Assembly (NCBI RefSeq): GCF_024339125.1
Contig: NZ_CP101417.1
Location: forward strand, 1,612,001 to 1,676,000
Reading direction: 5' to 3'
Length of the DNA: 64,000 nucleotides
DNA from: Xanthomonas hortorum
Lineage (GTDB): Bacteria > Pseudomonadota > Gammaproteobacteria > Xanthomonadales > Xanthomonadaceae
The translations under genes were made by a program, and so were the position numbers. Positions 17,773 through 26,715 of this stretch are shown piece after piece; position 1 is the stretch's first letter, and every line of letters starts with the position of its first letter. Under the pieces are notes generated by a model that was not told where the DNA came from, did no database searches, and was given only the letters and a program-made list of their open reading frames with translations.

Positions 17773-18931
17773 GGATGGTCTGATCAACGGCATCGGAGGA
17801 TGAGCCTAACCACATCGACCAGGCTGACGGCGCTCAGATCCTCGATTTTTTTGCCGTTTCCGGCGCGTTTGCAGGGTGTTGCCCGGGTTACAGGCGCACG
17901 TTCCCCATCGTCGGCAGTAACTGCTTTCGCTTCATCCACAGGTTCGATAGCGCAAACAAGGTCAGCACCTGCGCGGTGTTCTTGGCCAGGCCGCGATAGC
18001 GGACCTTGGTGTAGCCGAACTGGCGCTTGATCACCCGGAATGGATGCTCCACCTTCGCGCGCACGCTGGCCTTGAAGTGTTCCCAACGTCTTTCCCGAGC
18101 ACGCTCGCGTTTGTTGCCGAGGGCTTGCATCGTCGAGGGCCTGGCGGCGATGAAGAATGCAGCCTTGCAGGCCTGCAGTTCTTCGCGTTTGTCCGCACCG
18201 GTGTAGCCGCTATCGCCGAACACGCTGTCTTCTTTGCCATGCAGCAACGTGTGCATCACCGTGACATCGGCGACGTTGGCGGCTGTGCAATGGACGTGGT
18301 GCACCAACCCGGAAAATTCATCCACGCCGATGTGCGCCTTCATCCCGAAATACCACTGATTGCCCTTCTTGGTCTGATGCATCTCAGGGTCGCGCGCGTT
18401 GTCGGCATTCTTGGTCGAACTGGGCGCCGCGATCAGCGTCGCATCGACGATCGTGCCCGACCGCAGGCTCTGGCCCTTGCGCGCCAGATGCGCGTTGACC
18501 GCTTCCAGCATCCGCGCGGCAAGGCCATGGGTCTCCAGCAGGCGCCGAAAGTTGAGAATCGTGGTCTCGTCCGGAACGTTGTCCAAGCCACCGAGCTGGG
18601 CAAACCGCCGCAAGGTCGGGATCTCGTGCAGTGCTTCTTCCATCGCCGGATCGCTCAGCGCATACCACTGCTGCAGCAGATGAATCCGCAACATCGTCGC
18701 CAGTGCGTACGGCTGCCGACCTGGCCGGCCCGATACCGGATAGTGCGGCGCGATCAGACCGAGCAGTTGCTGCCACGGAACCACCTGCTCCATCTCGGCC
18801 AGAAAGATCTCGCGCCGGGTCTGCTTGCGCTTGCCCAGGCCCTCAGCGTCACCGAACGTCAGTTGCATGGATCACTCCTCAACATCAGGCGGGTAGTGTC
18901 GCGTATCTGTGGTGCGTTGTTCAGAGGTTCC
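17773..18931 (-). mobile_element. IS5-family insertion sequence, complete
   Basis: About 1159 bases. Imperfect terminal inverted repeats are GGATGGTCTGATCAACGG (left, 17773-17790) and, read outward from the right end, GGAACCTCTGAACAACGC (18914-18931), matching at 12 of 18 positions. Flanks are CTAA (17769-17772) and CTAG (18932-18935), fitting the 4-bp CTAR target preference of IS5-type elements, though not an exact duplication. The single intact transposase gene reads on the minus strand. Ends were deduced by eye. Confidence 0.83.
17888..18868 (-). CDS. IS5-family transposase
   Basis: 326 residues, intact DDE transposase. The N-terminal DUF772-type region includes GRPGRQPYALATMLRIHLLQ (about 48-67). 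First Asp is in GTIVDATLIAAPSS, second in VFGDSGYTGADKREEL, and the Glu in RAKVEHPFRVIKRQFGYTKV, the IS5 signature. MQLTFGDAE starts at 18868 with GAGGAGTG just upstream. A complete frame with no stop suggests a recent or still active copy. Confidence 0.95.
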   Translation of the reverse strand: MQLTFGDAEGLGKRKQTRREIFLAEMEQVVPWQQLLGLIAPHYPVSGRPGRQPYALATMLRIHLLQQWYALSDPAMEEALHEIPTLRRFAQLGGLDNVPDETTILNFRRLLETHGLAARMLEAVNAHLARKGQSLRSGTIVDATLIAAPSSTKNADNARDPEMHQTKKGNQWYFGMKAHIGVDEFSGLVHHVHCTAANVADVTVMHTLLHGKEDSVFGDSGYTGADKREELQACKAAFFIAARPSTMQALGNKRERARERRWEHFKASVRAKVEHPFRVIKRQFGYTKVRYRGLAKNTAQVLTLFALSNLWMKRKQLLPTMGNVRL

Positions 18932-19024
18932 CTAGGGCCAATTGCCGCTCATTGATAAAACTCGCCGATAGCTTGCATATCGAACCTGCGTCGAGACTAT
19001 CCTACAACCCAATTCGAGGTGGTA

Positions 19025-19410
19025 ATGACTTCCAGTGCCGAAACGCCAAACCGCACTATTCCACTGCTGCCTAGCCGGTCGATTGCGCACACAGTCGCCT
19101 TTTATCGGCGTCTTGGGTTCGTTGGCGATGCGCATCCACATGATGCGGGGTACGCGATCCTGACGCGTGGCGATGTCGAACTGCTTTTTTTGCACACCCG
19201 GATCTTGAACCGGCTGCCTGCTATGCGGGTTGCTATCTCCGGGTTGGCAATGTCGACGAGCTCCACGCGGAGATGTGTGTTGCAGAGCTGCCCGCGCGTG
19301 GCATCCCACGGCTGGATCCTGTCGGTGACAAGCCTTGGGGAATGCGTGAGTTTGCGATTGTGGATGAGAACGGCAATCTGATTAGGATTGGGCAGGTGGT
19401 CGGCGGGTAG
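19025..19410 (+). pseudogene. Glyoxalase/bleomycin-resistance (VOC) protein, frameshifted
   Basis: Starts MTSSAETPNRTIPLLPSRSI and reads a VOC fold first half, AHTVAFYRRLGFVGDAHPHD then YAILTRGDVELLF. At a run of seven T (around 19185-19193) the frame breaks. One extra T would restore FFAHPDLEPAACYAGCYLRV and then VDELHAEMCVAEL, PWGMREFAIVDENGNLIRIG, to a stop at 19410. The two halves join into a normal bleomycin-resistance-like protein of about 128 residues. Either the gene is inactivated, the T-run is phase-variable, or it is a sequence error. RBS GAGGTGG precedes the ATG. The break is visible; its cause is not. Confidence 0.8.
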
Positions 19411-19485
19411 GCGTCCAACAATCGCACAAATTACGCATCGGACTCTGTTGACATGCGATGGCGCCAAAGATGCATTTGCTGCGCA

Positions 19486-20949
19486 TCACCTCGAATCGAT
19501 CATCCGGTTTATCTCTGCTGGTGTTGCTCTGCCCAGAGCACCGTAGGCAGCTTGCAGTGCTTCAACAAAGCGCGCATCGCCAGAGAGCGGAGCAAATACG
19601 GCATCGAGAGTGAGAAACGCTGCCACGTCGTGGATGGCATCGCCGGTTGCGTCGCGCCCGATCTTACTCAGCGCCTCGCCCAATGGATCGATCAAGGTCA
19701 CGCCTTTACGTGCCTGCCTGCGCACGAAGTGCAACCACGCTGCGACCGGCAGACATAGCCGGTCGATCCGTCGTCCGGCATCCAATGCGTCGCCGATAGT
19801 GGTGAGCAAGCGTACTGGGATCTTCTGCGAGCCGTCCCAGGCGATCTGGGCGAGCAGGTGGCGGATGGCGGGGTTGCGGAAGCGGGCCAGGATGGCGCCG
19901 CAGTAGTGCTGCGGGTCGAAGCCTTGCATCGGTTGCAGGGTGGGGGCGATGTCCTCGCGCATCAGGGTTTCGACAAACGCTGCCAGTTGTGGATGATGCA
20001 TGGCGTCTGTGACGGTCTCCAACTCCAGCAGGCTGCCGAGATAGGCGATTGCGGAGTGCGGGCCGTTGAGCAGGCGCAGTTTGGCGCGTGCGTAGCCGGC
20101 GATGTCGTCGCTGAGGGTGACGCCTGCGCGCTCGAAGGCGGGGCGTCCGTTGCAGAAGCGGTCTTCGATCACCCACTGCGTGTAACGCTCGCGTTGAATC
20201 GGCCAGGCGTCGTGCAGACCGGTTTGCGCGTGTACCTGCGTACGCAGCGCGTCGTCGGTGGCGGGGGTGATGCTGTCGACCATCGAGCGCGGGAAGCTGA
20301 CGTGCCGGTCGATCCAATCTGCAAGCGCGGGATCGTTCTGCTGTGCGAGCAGCAGCACCGCGCGGCGTAGCAGGTTGCCGTTGTCTTGCAGGTTGTCGCA
20401 GCTGAGGACGGTGAACGGTGCGATGCCTTGCTGCCTGCGCTGCCGCAGGCCGGCGACGAGATAGCCGATGGCGCTACGCGGCGTCGCGGGATGTGCGATG
20501 TCGTGCGCGATATCGGGGTGGGTGAGGTCGAGGGTGTCGCCTGCGAGGCAATAGCCCTTCTCGGTGATGGTGAGAGTGACCAGGCGCACGGCTGGGTCGG
20601 CGAGGCGTGCGAGCACGGCGGCTTGTTCGTCGGCGGCGCACAGCACTTCGCGAATGGCGGCGATGATGCGCAGTTGCGGGTGTTCGTCGAGCAGGGCGAG
20701 GGTGTAGAGGCCGTCTTGTGGGCGTAGGGCGTCGCGCACGTGTGGGCTGTGTAGCGAGACGGCGCTGATGGCCCAGGTGGGGTCGTCGGCGAGTAGGTCG
20801 TCGATGTAGACGGCCTGGTGGGCGCGGTGGAAGGCGCCTGCGCCTAGGTGGACGATGCCGATGGTGGTTGTTGCTGGGTCGTAGTTGGGTTTTAGGATTG
20901 TTTTGGGTAGGTGCGGAAGGGTGGCTAGGGAGAGTTGTGGGATTGGCAT
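19486..20949 (-). CDS. uxuB: D-fructuronate reductase / mannitol dehydrogenase family
   Basis: 487-residue NAD-dependent long-chain polyol dehydrogenase. IGIVHLGAGAFHRAHQAVYI near residues 30-49 is the nucleotide-binding start. VTLTITEKGYCL and the FPRSMVDSITP signature follow; the catalytic Lys is expected in the KLRLLNGPHSAIAYLG segment. In this setting it reduces D-fructuronate (product of UxaC) to D-mannonate, the substrate of the ManD-like enzyme four genes upstream. It lies about 100 bases beyond the GH3 gene and may be the last gene of the second xylan operon. The intervening 21005-21032 palindrome could reduce readthrough. Confidence 0.9.
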   Translation of the reverse strand: MPIPQLSLATLPHLPKTILKPNYDPATTTIGIVHLGAGAFHRAHQAVYIDDLLADDPTWAISAVSLHSPHVRDALRPQDGLYTLALLDEHPQLRIIAAIREVLCAADEQAAVLARLADPAVRLVTLTITEKGYCLAGDTLDLTHPDIAHDIAHPATPRSAIGYLVAGLRQRRQQGIAPFTVLSCDNLQDNGNLLRRAVLLLAQQNDPALADWIDRHVSFPRSMVDSITPATDDALRTQVHAQTGLHDAWPIQRERYTQWVIEDRFCNGRPAFERAGVTLSDDIAGYARAKLRLLNGPHSAIAYLGSLLELETVTDAMHHPQLAAFVETLMREDIAPTLQPMQGFDPQHYCGAILARFRNPAIRHLLAQIAWDGSQKIPVRLLTTIGDALDAGRRIDRLCLPVAAWLHFVRRQARKGVTLIDPLGEALSKIGRDATGDAIHDVAAFLTLDAVFAPLSGDARFVEALQAAYGALGRATPAEINRMIDSR

Positions 20950-21004
20950 GATTTGTTTGGAATAGTGGGTGCTGCACGTTCGCGTGGTGGCCGTACCCTC
21001 ATCC

Positions 21005-21032
21005 CAACCCCTCTCCCGACGGGAGAGGGGCT
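21005..21032. repeat. Dispersed palindromic repeat between GH3 gene and uxuB
   Basis: The sequence AACCCCTCTCCCGACGGGAG continuing AGGGG forms a near-perfect hairpin with arms CCCTCTCCCG and GGGAGAGGG. It is the same family as the tandem copies before glyS. Confidence 0.6.
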
Positions 21033-21056
21033 TTGATTCCGCTGCTTGCGGTGGGA

Positions 21057-23744
21057 TCAGTTTGCGGTGACGGTGAAGCGTTGTTTGCTGCGGATGCCTG
21101 CGCTGGAGGCGCCGATTTGCACTTCGTAGGCGCCTGGGTCCACCGCGTAGGCTTTGCGTTGCTCGTCGTAGATGCGCAGGGCGTCTTGCGCTTTGATGGT
21201 AAAGCGCAGCTGCCGTTGTTCGCCGGGTTGCAGGGTGATGCGTTGGAAGCCGTGCAGTTCCTTGAGGGCGCGTTCGCGTTGTGGCTTCAGCGGATGCAGA
21301 TAGAGCTGCACCACTTCATCGCCCGCGCGTTGGCCGGTGTTCTTCAGCGTGACCGTGGCGGTAAGCATGCCATCGGCTGCCACGGTGGTGCGATCGAGGC
21401 GTAGATCCGAGTACGCAAATTGCGTGTACGACAGGCCGTGGCCGAACGGGTACAGCGGTTTACCTTGGAAATAGCGATAGGTACGGCCGCGCATGGCGTA
21501 ATCGTCGAAGGCGGGCAGGCGCTCGGCTTCCTTGTAGAAGGTGATCGGCAAGCGGCCGCCGGGACTGGCCTGGCCGAACAGCACATCGCCCACTGCGCTG
21601 CCGCCGCGTTGGCCGGGGTACCAGGCCAGCAGGATGGCGGGCACGTGTTGTTGCGCCCAGTCGATCGCCAGTGCCGAGCCGGTGGTGAGGACCGCAACCA
21701 CTGGCGTGCCGGTGGCCTGCAGTGCCTGCAACAACTCGCGCTGCGGTTTGGGCAGGCGGGTGTCGGTGCGGTCGCCACCGGCAAAGCCGGGATAGTTGAC
21801 GTCCATCTCCTCGCCTTCGACATCGCCGGTGAGGCCGCCGACGAATACCACCACCTCCGCATCGCGGGCGGCATCCACGGCTTCTTGCAGCGGTGGTTTG
21901 GCGCCGGGCATGCGCCAGGCCAGCCGCACGCCGGCATCGCGGGTGGCTTCGAAATATTCCACCCGCAAGTCGTAGGCCTTGCCGCCTTCCAATGCGACGC
22001 TGGCATTGCCGCCGCGCATGCGCGGAGCCTCGCTCCATTGATCGATGAGCAGCTTGCCGTCCAGAGACAGGCGCACGCCATCGTCGGCGGCGATCTGCAA
22101 CTCGTAGTTGCCCGAGACCGGTGGCAGCAGCTGGCCATGCCAGCGCACGCTGAAGTCGTCCTTGTCGAGCGCGCGGTCGGCATGCAGTTCGCCACGGCCC
22201 ACCGCATCGTCGGTGGGTGCGTTGCGATCCCAACGGAAGGCGATGCGCGGGTCGATGCGGGTCAGTACCGGCGTGCCGGCCAATGCGCGGCCTTTGAAGT
22301 ATTCGCCGGTTAACCCGTTCTGGGTGGCGCCAGCGGCCGGGCGCAGATAGCGCGTGTCGATCGGTGCGGCGGCGTTGGGGTCTTCGCGCCCTTCCACCAG
22401 ATCGCTACCGCGCGCGTAGATCACCTGCGCCTGCGGTGCGGCGTCGCGGATGCCTTGCAGGATGGTGACCGGCGCGGCCGGCGTGCCGTAGTAGTTGCCC
22501 AGCAACGACATCGGGTCGTCGGCGGTGGGGCCGATCACGGCGATGCGCTTGAGTGTGGGTTTGAGCGGCAACACGCCGTCGTTTTTCAGCAGCACCAGCG
22601 ATTCGCGCGCGGTGCGGCGTGCCAGTGCATCGTGCTGCGGCGATTGATTGGCTGATGCGGGAATCTGCGCCCACGGCACCTTGGCCGGCGGGTCGAACAT
22701 GCCCAGCCGCATGCGCGTGGTCATCAGGCGCTTGAGCGCGATGTCGATGGTGGCCTCGTCGATCAAACCGGCACGCACTGCGGCCGGCAATGCGGCGTAG
22801 GTGTCGCCACAATCCAGATCGGTGCCGTGCTTGACGCCGAGTGCGGCGGCGGCTTCGGGCGTGGGGACGATCTTGTGGTTCTGCCAGATGTCGCGGATCG
22901 CCGCGCAGTCGCTGACGATATAGCCATCAAAGCCCCACTCGCGGCGCAGGATGCCTTCCAGCCGCGTGCTGGCCGAGGCGGATTCGCCGTTGACGCGGTT
23001 GTAGGCGCCCATCACCGCGGCGACCTTGCCTTCCTGCACCAATGCTTGAAATGCAGGCAGATAGGTTTCGTGCAGATCGCGCTCGCTGGGATGCACATCG
23101 AAGTGATGACGGTCGGCCTCCGGGCCGCTGTGCACGGCGAAGTGTTTGGCGGTGGCATCGAGCTTGCGATACGGGCCTTGCTGCGCCTGCAGGCCCTGCA
23201 CGAAGGTCACGCCCATGCGCGCGGTGAGGAACGGATCTTCGCCATAGGTTTCCTGCCCACGGCCCCAGCGCGGATCGCGAAAGATGTTGATATTGGGCGA
23301 CCAGAAGGTGAGCCCCTGATAGCGCTTGTGTTCGCCGCGTGCCAGGAACGCGTGGTGCTTGGCGCGCGCTTCGTCGCTGATGGCAGTGGCCACCTCGGCC
23401 ATCAACGGCGTGTCGAAGGTGGCCGCCAGGCCAATCGCCTGCGGAAATACAGTGGCGCCGCCGGCACGCGCCACGCCGTGCAGCGCTTCGTTCCACCAAT
23501 CGTATTCGGGCACCTGCAGGCGCGGGATCGCCGGGGCGGCGTTCTGCATCTGCGCGGCCTTTTCTTCCAGCGTCATGCGCGACACCAGATCGGCAGCACG
23601 CGCGTCGAAGGGGCGTTGCGTGTCCAGATACGGCGGCGGTGTTGCAGCCTGCGCAGTGGTTGCGGCAAGTGCAATCGTCAGCAGCACGGCGCGTGCGCGT
23701 GCACGGGGTGTGCGAGCAACCGATGGTGCGAAGTGCGAATGCAT
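21057..23744 (-). CDS. xyl3A: GH3 beta-xylosidase with internal PA14 domain
   Basis: 895-residue family 3 glycoside hydrolase, signal peptide about 1-34 (ending TTAQAA), predicted periplasmic. The N-terminal barrel contains KHFAVHSGPEADRHHFDV (about 200-217) and the nucleophile D279 in GYIVSDCAAI. The second domain is interrupted near residues 470-615 by a PA14 module (GLTGEYFKGRALAGTPV, ELQIAADDGVRLSLDG, WSEAPRMRGG). A fibronectin-III-like C-terminus follows (GDEVVQLYLHPL). Expected to release xylose from short xylo-oligosaccharides. ATG 23744 has AGGAGG ten bases upstream and sits two bases after the GH43 stop. Substrate is inferred from context. Confidence 0.92.
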   Translation of the reverse strand: MHSHFAPSVARTPRARARAVLLTIALAATTAQAATPPPYLDTQRPFDARAADLVSRMTLEEKAAQMQNAAPAIPRLQVPEYDWWNEALHGVARAGGATVFPQAIGLAATFDTPLMAEVATAISDEARAKHHAFLARGEHKRYQGLTFWSPNINIFRDPRWGRGQETYGEDPFLTARMGVTFVQGLQAQQGPYRKLDATAKHFAVHSGPEADRHHFDVHPSERDLHETYLPAFQALVQEGKVAAVMGAYNRVNGESASASTRLEGILRREWGFDGYIVSDCAAIRDIWQNHKIVPTPEAAAALGVKHGTDLDCGDTYAALPAAVRAGLIDEATIDIALKRLMTTRMRLGMFDPPAKVPWAQIPASANQSPQHDALARRTARESLVLLKNDGVLPLKPTLKRIAVIGPTADDPMSLLGNYYGTPAAPVTILQGIRDAAPQAQVIYARGSDLVEGREDPNAAAPIDTRYLRPAAGATQNGLTGEYFKGRALAGTPVLTRIDPRIAFRWDRNAPTDDAVGRGELHADRALDKDDFSVRWHGQLLPPVSGNYELQIAADDGVRLSLDGKLLIDQWSEAPRMRGGNASVALEGGKAYDLRVEYFEATRDAGVRLAWRMPGAKPPLQEAVDAARDAEVVVFVGGLTGDVEGEEMDVNYPGFAGGDRTDTRLPKPQRELLQALQATGTPVVAVLTTGSALAIDWAQQHVPAILLAWYPGQRGGSAVGDVLFGQASPGGRLPITFYKEAERLPAFDDYAMRGRTYRYFQGKPLYPFGHGLSYTQFAYSDLRLDRTTVAADGMLTATVTLKNTGQRAGDEVVQLYLHPLKPQRERALKELHGFQRITLQPGEQRQLRFTIKAQDALRIYDEQRKAYAVDPGAYEVQIGASSAGIRSKQRFTVTAN

Positions 23745-23746
23745 GG

Positions 23747-25441
23747 TCAGTCCTCCTTGGTGCGGTCCGGTTCCAGCTGGGCAAAAGGCCCGATCATGCT
23801 GCCGACGAAGCCGCCGACCTGTGCGGTGCTGAGCATGCCCGCATCGTCGTTGCGGCGTAGCGATTGCCAGCCGCGACCATCGGCGTCGAAGGCGAAGCTG
23901 TAGGCGCCGCCGTCGCCGCTGATCTGCAGGCGCAACTGTGTGGTTGCTGGTACACGTGTGCGTGCGAGCGTGGTGGTTTTGTCGCCATCGCGCTTGTCGA
24001 GAAATACTTCCAGCGCGTCGCCATTGCGTCGCACGCCCAACGCATACCACGCATTGGAATTTTGAAAAGCGGCAAGCCCGGCACTGACGCCAGCCTGGGT
24101 GGGCGCAGTCAATGCAGTGCTTGCAGTGAAGCGCGTGTGTTGCTGGCGCCGCGCGAGGAAGGCCGGTGTGGCGGTGCTGTCCAGGCCGTGTGCGCTGGCA
24201 TGCAGCGTCAACCAACCGGTACGTGCGCGTAGATCGGCCACATCCTGTTTGGGCACACGCAAATAGAGCCACTCGCGCTGTAGCGAGGTGCTGGCAAAGT
24301 CATCGCGCCAAGTGAAGTTGCCCGACAACGGCGCTTGATCGGCCGGTGTCTTCCCGCCGCGCGGGCTCTGTGCGTGATACGGAATCGGCTCGCCTGCCGG
24401 CAGGATCGACGGCCAGCCATCGTGCCATTGCACCGGCAGCAAAAAGGTTTCGCGCCCGGTGTGGTAGCGCTCGCCCGCATACGGGCGGCTGGCCAGAAAC
24501 ACCGCCCACCATTGCCCGTCCGGCGTGTCCACCAGATCCACATGGCCGGCGTTGCTGATCGGGTGCGTGCGTTCGGCCGGCAGGTCGCGTTGGGTCAGGA
24601 TCGGATTGTGCGGCGAGGGCTCAAACGGCCCCCACACAGTGCGGCTGCGCAGCACCACCTGCGAATGCTGCGGCCCGGTGCCGCCTTCGGCACACGAGAG
24701 GTAATACCAACCGTCGTGTTGATACAGATGCGGGCCTTCGATCCAGATCGGCTTGCTGGCCAGATCCACCCCACCGTTGAGCAACACCTTGCGCGGGCCG
24801 ACCGGTTGATTGTTGGCGAGGTCGAAGCGCTGCATCCAGATCGCGCGATGGCCTTCGTACAACGGCGTGCCTTCCGGCGGGCCGTTGTTGAGCAGGTAGG
24901 CGCTGCCGTCGGTATCGAAGAACAACGACGGGTCGATGCCGTTGATGCCCGGCAACCACGTCAGTGCCGACCATGGGCCGGCGGGATCGCGGGCGCTGGC
25001 GATGAAGTTGCCACCGCTGTCGACCGAGGTGCCCACCACATAGAAACGCCCGGCATGATGACGAATGCTGGCGGCGAACATGCCCCGCGAGACGCCCAGG
25101 CCATCGTAATTCAACTGCTCACGGCGCTCGACCACGTTGCCGATCTGCGTCCAGTGCACAAGATCGGTGCTCTCGAACACCGGGATCGCCGGGAAATACG
25201 CAAAGGTGGAATTGACCAGGTAGTAGCGCTCGCCCACGCGCGTCACGCTGGGGTCCGGGTAGAACCCGGCCAGCACCGGGTTGCGGTAATGGCCGGCCGG
25301 CAATGGCGTGGCGAACACCGCATCCTCGCCACGATACTCGAACCAATCGAAGGCGACATCGGCTTGCGCTTGCGCCTGCACAGTCGCAGGCGTGGCCACG
25401 GCAATCAGCAGTGTCGCAAGCACGGCCGGCAGCAGGCGCAT
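23747..25441 (-). CDS. GH43 beta-xylosidase/arabinofuranosidase with C-terminal beta-sandwich
   Basis: 564 residues, signal peptide about 1-25. Five-bladed propeller with the three family acids: D63 in GFYPDPSV (base), D170 in GIDPSLFFD and E235 in WIEGPHLY (acid). The segment after about residue 365 (GNFTWRDDFASTSLQREWLY onward) is the beta-sandwich typical of two-domain GH43 enzymes. Expected to remove arabinose or xylose from arabinoxylan fragments. Its ATG overlaps the stop of the mannonate dehydratase gene by one base (TGATG), indicating translational coupling. Confidence 0.92.
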   Translation of the reverse strand: MRLLPAVLATLLIAVATPATVQAQAQADVAFDWFEYRGEDAVFATPLPAGHYRNPVLAGFYPDPSVTRVGERYYLVNSTFAYFPAIPVFESTDLVHWTQIGNVVERREQLNYDGLGVSRGMFAASIRHHAGRFYVVGTSVDSGGNFIASARDPAGPWSALTWLPGINGIDPSLFFDTDGSAYLLNNGPPEGTPLYEGHRAIWMQRFDLANNQPVGPRKVLLNGGVDLASKPIWIEGPHLYQHDGWYYLSCAEGGTGPQHSQVVLRSRTVWGPFEPSPHNPILTQRDLPAERTHPISNAGHVDLVDTPDGQWWAVFLASRPYAGERYHTGRETFLLPVQWHDGWPSILPAGEPIPYHAQSPRGGKTPADQAPLSGNFTWRDDFASTSLQREWLYLRVPKQDVADLRARTGWLTLHASAHGLDSTATPAFLARRQQHTRFTASTALTAPTQAGVSAGLAAFQNSNAWYALGVRRNGDALEVFLDKRDGDKTTTLARTRVPATTQLRLQISGDGGAYSFAFDADGRGWQSLRRNDDAGMLSTAQVGGFVGSMIGPFAQLEPDRTKED

Positions 25442-26715
25442 CACCAATTCCACATCGCGCCGTCTTCCAGGCGCGCAACCGGCAACTGCTTGGGCACGTA
25501 GGGATACTTCGCCGCCAGGGCTTCGTCGATCTCCACGCCATGCCCGGGTGTTTCGCCGCAATGCAATCGACCATCGCGGAACACGTAATCGTGCGGAAAG
25601 ACCGCATTGGCTTCGTCGGAATGGAACATGTACTCCTGGATGCCAAAGTTGGGCACCCACGTGTCGAAGTGCAACGCCGCGCCCATGCACACCGGCGACA
25701 GATCGGTGGCGCCGTGGAAGCCGGTACGCACCTGATGCAGCGCGGCGAAATCCGCCAGCCGCCGCACATGGGTGATGCCACCGGCGTGGACAATGGTGGT
25801 GCGGATGTAGTCGATCAACTGCTGCTCGATCAGATGCTTGCAATCCCAGAGCGAATTGAACACCTCGCCCACCGCCAGCGGTGTGACTGTGTGCTGGCGG
25901 ATCACCTCGAACGCACGCTGGTTCTCGGCAGGCGTGGCGTCTTCCAGCCAGAACAGCCGGTACGGCTCCAGATCGCGGCCCAGGCGGGCGGCCTCGATCG
26001 GGGTGAGCCGGTGATGCGCGTCGTGCAGCAATTCGATTTCATCGCCGTGGTCGCTGCGCAGCTGCTCGAACAGCTTGGGTACCACGCCGAGATAGCGCGG
26101 GGTGGACCACACCGTTTCGGTCGGCAGTTCGCTTTCGGCAGGTTCGTAGGGTTTGCCGCCGCTGGAGATGCCGTAGGTCTTCTTGACGCCGGGCACGCCG
26201 CACTGCGCGCGAATCGCGATAAAGCCGAGCTCGCGAAAACGGCCGACTTCCTCGCTGGTTTCGGCGATATCGCGGCCATTGGCATGGCCGTACACCAGCG
26301 CGCCTTCGCGCGAGCGCCCGCCGAGCAACTGATACAACGGCATGCCAGCCATCTTGCCCAGGATGTCCCACAGCGCCACATCCACTGCGGCGATCGCGCT
26401 CATCGTCACCGGGCCGCGCCGCCAATACGCGCCGCGGTAGAAGAACTGCCAGATGTCTTCGATACGGCCCGCATCGCGGCCGATCAGGTTCGGCACCAGG
26501 TGTTCCTGCAGATACGCCGCCACCGCCAGTTCGCGGCCATTGAGCGTGGCATCTCCCAAGCCGGTGATGCCTGAGCGCGTGCGGATCTTCAAGGTGACGA
26601 AGTTGCGGCCCGGGCACGTGACGATGACGCGCGCCTCGACGATCTCGCGATCGCGGGCCGAGCCTTGCAGCGGAGCAGGGGAGTCGGGAGTCTGTGACAT
26701 CGGGGTCTCGCTCAT
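25441..26715 (-). CDS. manD: D-mannonate dehydratase, enolase superfamily (ManD/RspA type)
   Basis: 424-residue enolase-superfamily dehydratase converting D-mannonate to 2-keto-3-deoxygluconate. Evidence: [20 protein letters not shown] at the N-terminus, the barrel segments [20 protein letters not shown] and [12 protein letters not shown], metal ligands expected in [21 protein letters not shown] and AVGEVFNS, and late [10 protein letters not shown]. This is not the UxuA fold usually paired with UxuB: the locus uses a non-homologous replacement. ATG overlaps the stop of the esterase gene by four bases. ManD members vary in activity, but the uxaC/uxuB context supports mannonate. Confidence 0.9.
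   Translation of the reverse strand: MSETPMSQTPDSPAPLQGSARDREIVEARVIVTCPGRNFVTLKIRTRSGITGLGDATLNGRELAVAAYLQEHLVPNLIGRDAGRIEDIWQFFYRGAYWRRGPVTMSAIAAVDVALWDILGKMAGMPLYQLLGGRSREGALVYGHANGRDIAETSEEVGRFRELGFIAIRAQCGVPGVKKTYGISSGGKPYEPAESELPTETVWSTPRYLGVVPKLFEQLRSDHGDEIELLHDAHHRLTPIEAARLGRDLEPYRLFWLEDATPAENQRAFEVIRQHTVTPLAVGEVFNSLWDCKHLIEQQLIDYIRTTIVHAGGITHVRRLADFAALHQVRTGFHGATDLSPVCMGAALHFDTWVPNFGIQEYMFHSDEANAVFPHDYVFRDGRLHCGETPGHGVEIDEALAAKYPYVPKQLPVARLEDGAMWNW

Noticed and set aside
21057-24272. Longer start for the GH3 protein
   Set aside because: The extension lies within the GH43 gene; MHSHF with AGGAGG upstream begins the signal peptide.
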